Below the pieces are notes generated by a model that saw only the letters and a program-made list of their open reading frames with translations, was not told the DNA's origin and did no database searches. A program made the position numbers and the translations under genes. Of a stretch of 64,000 bases of DNA, positions 59,582-64,000 are shown piece after piece. The DNA is taken from positions 2,108,001 to 2,172,000 of the forward strand of contig OZ176050.1 of the NCBI GenBank assembly GCA_964247055.1. Reading direction: 5' to 3'. This DNA is from Paragordius varius (Eukaryota > Nematomorpha). Within the stretch, counting starts at the first letter, position 1. Every line of letters begins with the position of its first letter.

Positions 59582-62500
59582 ATGCGCTTTTTGAGCACTC
59601 GTAATGTTTTAAAGAAAGAACTGTATACATTTGAAGATGTGTTATTTATGGGATATGCTCCAGATGGCGGTTTATTTATGCCGGAATACATGCCTAAAGT
59701 ATTGTTAAAATATGAAAAATTAGATTAATAGTGATACCTTAAAAATATGGAGAGATTATTCGTATACAGAAATGGCTTTCGAAATATTGAATCTTTTTAT
59801 ATCTGAAGGGGAGATATCTCGTGATACTTTAAAAAGTGATTTTAATACTATATTTTTAGATCTGCTCAATTTAGCTTTTAGCTCTTTTGATATTCCAGAA
59901 ATAATTAGATTAAATTATTTAATGGATGGTACCAATATTTTGGAATTATATCATGGGCCAACTATGGCGTTTAAAGATCTATCTATGTTGTGTATTGGTC
60001 AATTTATGAACTATTTTTTGAAACAAAAGCAGAAGCGTGTCATTATATTAGTGGGTATTCTTTTTTTAATCGTTAATGTTTTATACTTTAAAAATTTTAC
60101 TATTCTAAATTAAAGTGATTCTTCAGAATATTAATTTGCTTACAATTGTTACACCCACAGGTAAAAGATAACAAAATTATAATGTACGCATGATTGATTA
60201 CAATTATGATAATAATAACATATATTTTAATACCAATTATCTTCTTTATTATTTGAAATTATATTTAGTTTATTAAAAAATATATTTATGCTAACATTTA
60301 TAAATCCAATTTTACTAGTAACAAACATATTGACCCCACTCGTAATTATAGCATCATGACCCTTTGAGATGAATTCAAACCAAAAATTTACTTAGTTTAA
60401 TATCTAACACATCTTTTAAACATATAAATTACATTTTTTTAGTTTTGTCTCATTATGGGTGATTAAACACAAACAAGCTTTTGGGAAAGTTTATTTCTTA
60501 AACGAACATAGGTTAAATACTACGACTTTATTTTGGAACATGAAAAGTATAGCATCTATTTACGTGGATGCCTTAAATTAAAAAAACTTATTTTGAGGGG
60601 ATTCTGTAGGGGAAGGTCCACTTTGTAGTTAGATATTATATAGAGTATATCAATATGCTGTGAAATTTTCTTGCCATATAACAAATCGAAATATATCAAG
60701 CATCCGAGTTTTAGGGGACATTTTTTATGATATATCATCCATATATCCTTTAAAATTATACTTTATATGGCATAACGTTTGAAGAGTATATAATATTTAA
60801 CCTTTATTAACCTTTAAGAGTTTTTTCTCCCAACAAGGTCGTAACCCTTAATATATAATAATGTATCCACATTTTTTTATAAAAATATTATAATTGAAAA
60901 TTAGGAACTTCCGGAGACACTGGTGGAGCAGCTGTTCAAGCTTTCAAAGGATTGGAACAAATTGATTTGATAGTTTTGTATCCGAAAGGCGTTTGCACAA
61001 AAATACAAGAATTACATATGACATCCGTAACAGATAAAAATATTCACATAATTGAAGGTTAACAATAATGTTTAATTATAAATTATTGCTTTTACAAGAT
61101 TTTTATGTATTCATTTGCTTTTATATAACATAGTTGAGGGCAACTCGGATGAATTAGATGTACCCATTCAAAGTTGTTTCGAAGATGAGATATTAACGCA
61201 CAATGATAAATTCTCCCTTTGTTGTATCAACAGTATAAATATGGTAAGGGTTTTGGTTCAAATTGTACATCATGTTTTCGCTTTTGTGCGAATGTCCGCC
61301 ATGGATTGGAATATGTGCACTGTAAGATTTTGAATAATATAAAATATGGCAAAAATAGTATCTAGTAATTACTGCTTTTAATATTAATATTTTAGATATA
61401 TTAAGTTAAACCGTTTTTATATAGTTTTTGTGAAGGATTCATTTTTTACTTATCAGAATAAACCATGCGTGTCTGCAATCGAGTCTGATATGTACAGCTC
61501 AACTTATGGAGATTTGAATAAAATTGGCTCATGTCCTTCATCTTGCGATGAAAGTGTAAAGGATTTAAGCGTAAAGACCAAATATCTTTACTTATTTAAA
61601 CATTATCTTGAAAACTTTTAATATTAAATCATTTCTTAAAAAAAATTATTTCGATTCTATAGGATAAAACTGAGGATCATCACTGTGTAATAAAAAGAAC
61701 TGGTTCTTTAGATGATAATTTCATTGAATTGGTCATTCCTTCAGGGGCAGGGGGCAATGCAGCAGGTTTGTCTATTTTTTATATGGAATTTAGACTAATT
61801 TTGTAAGTACCGGCTTAAATTTTAATTTTACTAAATAATTTAAAATTAATTTATAGCAGGTTTACTATAATAAAGTAAAAAGTATAACTATAAGGCGTCC
61901 AGCCTGATAAGGTCACAAATATATTCATTTTATATAAGCTATATATATAAGATTAAGACAGTTTTATATAAAAAGTGCTTATACATTTCAAGTTGAAATG
62001 ATATTTTTATATTTAGTGTATTGATAAAAATCACCGTATATTTTTTATTTCACTTTTGCAAACCAATTAGGGGCATGTCTCGCAATACAAATGGGTATTC
62101 CCATAAAATTAACTTTGGCCGTCAATGTTAATGATATCATAAAGCGAACTTTGAACCGAGGAGATTTTTCAGCCCTGACACCTGTTAAACCAACTCTTTC
62201 AGTGTCGATGGATATATTGGTTTTGTAATTTAACATTTATATAAAAATATTTCAAAATTTTGAATTCTATTAAATTTTACTTGTTAATAGTGTCCATATA
62301 ATATGGAACGCATATTTTACATCTACAGTAAAGGCGATGCCGAATTGACAACCAAAATTATGAGAGACTTTAGTCAATACAAAAATGTTACCATACCACC
62401 TGACCTTTTAAATGAGGTATGCTATTTTTTAAAAAAAATAAAGAGTGTTTTAACCATTTGATTTAACTAAATTTTGATTTATTTAATTTTTTAGATGCAA

Positions 62501-63652
62501 AAAGATTTGAAAGGTTATGAATGCAATGATGAAACAGTTAAATCGACAATCGTTCGATGTTACATGGAAAATAATTTTATTTTATGTCCTCACACTGCCA
62601 TAGGGGTAGCCTATTTTTATGAATGCCGAGATGGGTAAACAAAATGTTTCTTATATTTTTTTTTAACCAATTAAGCCTCTTAACATTGAAATTGATAAAT
62701 TTTGATACTTTATTCTTACCAAATATATAATAATGTTAAAGCCGCATTTTGAAAATTAATTAAGAACTGAATTTCGGATTTCCATATTCAACACTGGCCT
62801 CAAATAATACAACTAAAACATAAATTATTTAAATTCTTAATTTTGGGTAACATTCAAAAAAATCCGGAAAAAATAAAATTTATGCGGATAAACTTTTTAA
62901 TATTATATATTCTAATATAATGATAATATACTTTTCATCCTTACCAAGGTTTGAAACCAAAATCGATTTTAATTTTGTTTTCAAATATTCCTAAATAACG
63001 GTTTTGGACTAAATGCTTTTGATTCCATAGAATTTTATGCAAAAAATTTTGGTTTCAGTAACATTTTTGATTTCGGTTCCATTTTTAGCTTATAGTTAGC
63101 TTTTAATTATTTTAACATAATGTGTATGAATAACCAAATATAAACATATAAACACCACTTGTTCAACTTTATAATGTTTTTATAAATAAAAAAGGGATAC
63201 CGTTTTAATAAGTTCCAGTTTCTCATAACCGTTTTAACTAGTTAAAAATTATGGTTACACTGTATGTGCATAGGAAATCATTGAAATATCCTATGGTTTG
63301 TGAAGCCACCGCATCTTATAACAAATTCCCTTCCTCAACTGACACCATAAAACAATATTTAAAGGATGAATTTGCTGAAAAGAATGTAGTCCAATCCGAT
63401 ACTCCGCCAGAAAAGGGTCCACCCAAAAATTTTGTACTAAGTGAAGAAAAAAAGATTGCTTTCAAACAAAAAATGGATGAACGGATGTATGAAATTGAAT
63501 TGAAACCGTTGCGAATTCAAAAGCTATTAGATACGTCTCTTTCTGGACAAGGGGAAGGCCGTCAAAATCTCCATAAAATGCTTCGAAGCAATCAGCCCGA
63601 TTGGTGTCAACAATTAAAACTACTTATACTTGACATTGCAGAAAAATTCTAA
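59582..63652 (+). CDS. THNSL2: THNSL2-like (threonine synthase-like) PLP protein, 10 exons
   Basis: Exons 59582-59698, 59724-60054, 60905-61057, 61134-61321, 61406-61570, 61663-61765, 62071-62219, 62291-62416, 62495-62634 and 63274-63652 join in phase to 616 codons; human THNSL2 is about 484. Matching blocks in order: STRNV, GYAPDGGLFMPE, LELYHGPTMAFKDLS (the PLP-lysine motif), GTSGDTGGAA, LYPKGVCTKIQELHMTS, VEGNSDELD, NSINMVRVLVQIVHH, IPSGAGGNAAG, IPIKLTLAVNVNDIIKRT, PYNMERIFYI, ILCPHTAIGVAY and EATASYNKFPSS. In vertebrates this family is a phospho-lyase acting on threonine-synthase-type substrates rather than making threonine. The active-site lysine and the PLP phosphate loop are present, so activity is plausible. 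Roughly 70 extra residues (about 268-340) sit between VQIVHH and IPSGAGG, and the C-terminus is extended. Intron 1 is 25 nt. Confidence 0.92.
59699..59723 (+). other. 25-nt intron in THNSL2-like gene
   Basis: Starts GTATTG, ends AAATTAG, and would add a frame change if retained. Its removal joins FMPEYMPK to INSDTLKIW as in the family. Confidence 0.85.
60055..60904. other. Intron 2 of the THNSL2-like gene
   Basis: An 850-nt AT-rich intron splitting the GTSGDTG glycine-loop codon. Nothing else is recognised in it. Confidence 0.6.
62635..63273. other. Intron 9 of the THNSL2-like gene
   Basis: A 639-nt AT-rich intron. The acceptor chosen (GTGCATAG) is the only one nearby that keeps phase into KSLKYPMVCEATAS. 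Nothing else is recognised in it. Confidence 0.55.
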
Positions 63653-63829
63653 TTTTTTTCATATATTTATTTATTTATTTATTAAAATTATAATCAACAA
63701 TATATATTTTATATGAATCATGGAGTTATTTATGTGGAAGATTAATTGACTAGAAAATTAATTAATAATAATAAATGCGTTTGCATACAATCAAAAATCA
63801 ATATGAAAAAAACATTATAAAATTGAATA

Positions 63830-64000
63830 TTATTGAATATTTATTAACGTAATATTTACATAACTTGTATTTGTATTCATTACACTCGTCTGTCTACCAT
63901 TTTTCATGAGATTTATGAGGGGAGCCTTTTTTATTTCTTTTGTATTAGTTTCAATCAATTTAGATTTTGGCGTTAATGTAGTTGATGTGGTATTTTGTAG
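63830..64000 (-). CDS. C-terminal part of an unrecognised minus-strand gene (runs off the window)
   Basis: From the window edge the minus strand is open for 56 codons: NTTSTTLTPKSKLIETNTKE, then KKAPLINLMKNGRQTSVMN, ending LINIQ-stop at 63830. Ser/Thr/Lys content and the GC-richer codons at 63880-63930 look more coding-like than the surroundings. It would be convergent with the THNSL2-like gene, 180 bp from its stop. No family was recognised; it may also be a chance frame. Confidence 0.35.
   Translation of the reverse strand, partial: LQNTTSTTLTPKSKLIETNTKEIKKAPLINLMKNGRQTSVMNTNTSYVNITLINIQ

Noticed and set aside
62045-62236. 63-codon minus-strand open frame
   Set aside because: Antisense shadow of the THNSL2-like exon at 62071-62219.

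Overview
The window is strongly A+T-rich, intron-containing nuclear DNA from an animal. Six protein genes can be traced, and four or five of them are animal-type. They are a SMIM14-like small membrane protein, a PDXDC1-like PLP protein, a small ankyrin-repeat protein, a homeodomain-interacting protein kinase (HIPK), a CNK/KSR-connector scaffold and a THNSL2-like threonine-synthase paralogue. Three features suggest a very derived, fast-evolving, probably parasitic animal: the Asn-rich linkers, the base composition, and an intron set that mixes 24-35 nt introns with kb-sized ones full of decayed repeats. A myxozoan cnidarian is my best guess. A dicyemid or orthonectid is the alternative. This placement is inference.

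Layout. 1-3.8 kb: repeats, mostly 0.55-0.58 kb elements with TTAACAC ends. 3.84-4.87 kb (+): SMIM14-like gene, 4 exons. 6.4-21 kb (-): PDXDC1-like gene, at least 17 exons; its introns carry LINE debris, TTAACACT elements, an hAT-like element and a ~4 kb ancient inverted duplication (about 15.0-19.1 kb) that copied one of its exons. 21.6-22.9 kb: LINE remnant. 25.25-28.17 kb (+): ankyrin gene, 4 exons. 28.2-31.3 kb: featureless AT-rich DNA. 31.3-43.4 kb (-): HIPK gene, 21 exons, about 1,990 residues. 43.4-49.8 kb: repeat-dominated spacer with a TTAACAC element, an old foldback, a G-run hairpin and a relatively GC-rich higher-order tandem repeat (47.0-49.5 kb). 49.8-59.5 kb (-): CNK gene, 20 exons, about 1,198 residues, with a LINE scrap and a Tc1/mariner-type MITE in introns. 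59.58-63.65 kb (+): THNSL2-like gene, 10 exons, divergent from CNK with only 84 bp between start codons. The window ends in the 3' part of an unrecognised minus-strand frame.

HIPK and CNK are signalling proteins: a nuclear kinase with a SUMO-interacting motif, and a Ras/MAPK scaffold. PDXDC1-like and THNSL2-like are PLP-fold proteins. Exon models were built by hand from conserved protein blocks, GT-AG sites and phase. Every junction of SMIM14, the ankyrin gene, HIPK, CNK and THNSL2 is phase-consistent. Two or three junctions in PDXDC1 are not resolved. I see no rRNA gene, convincing tRNA gene, CRISPR array or prokaryotic-type feature.
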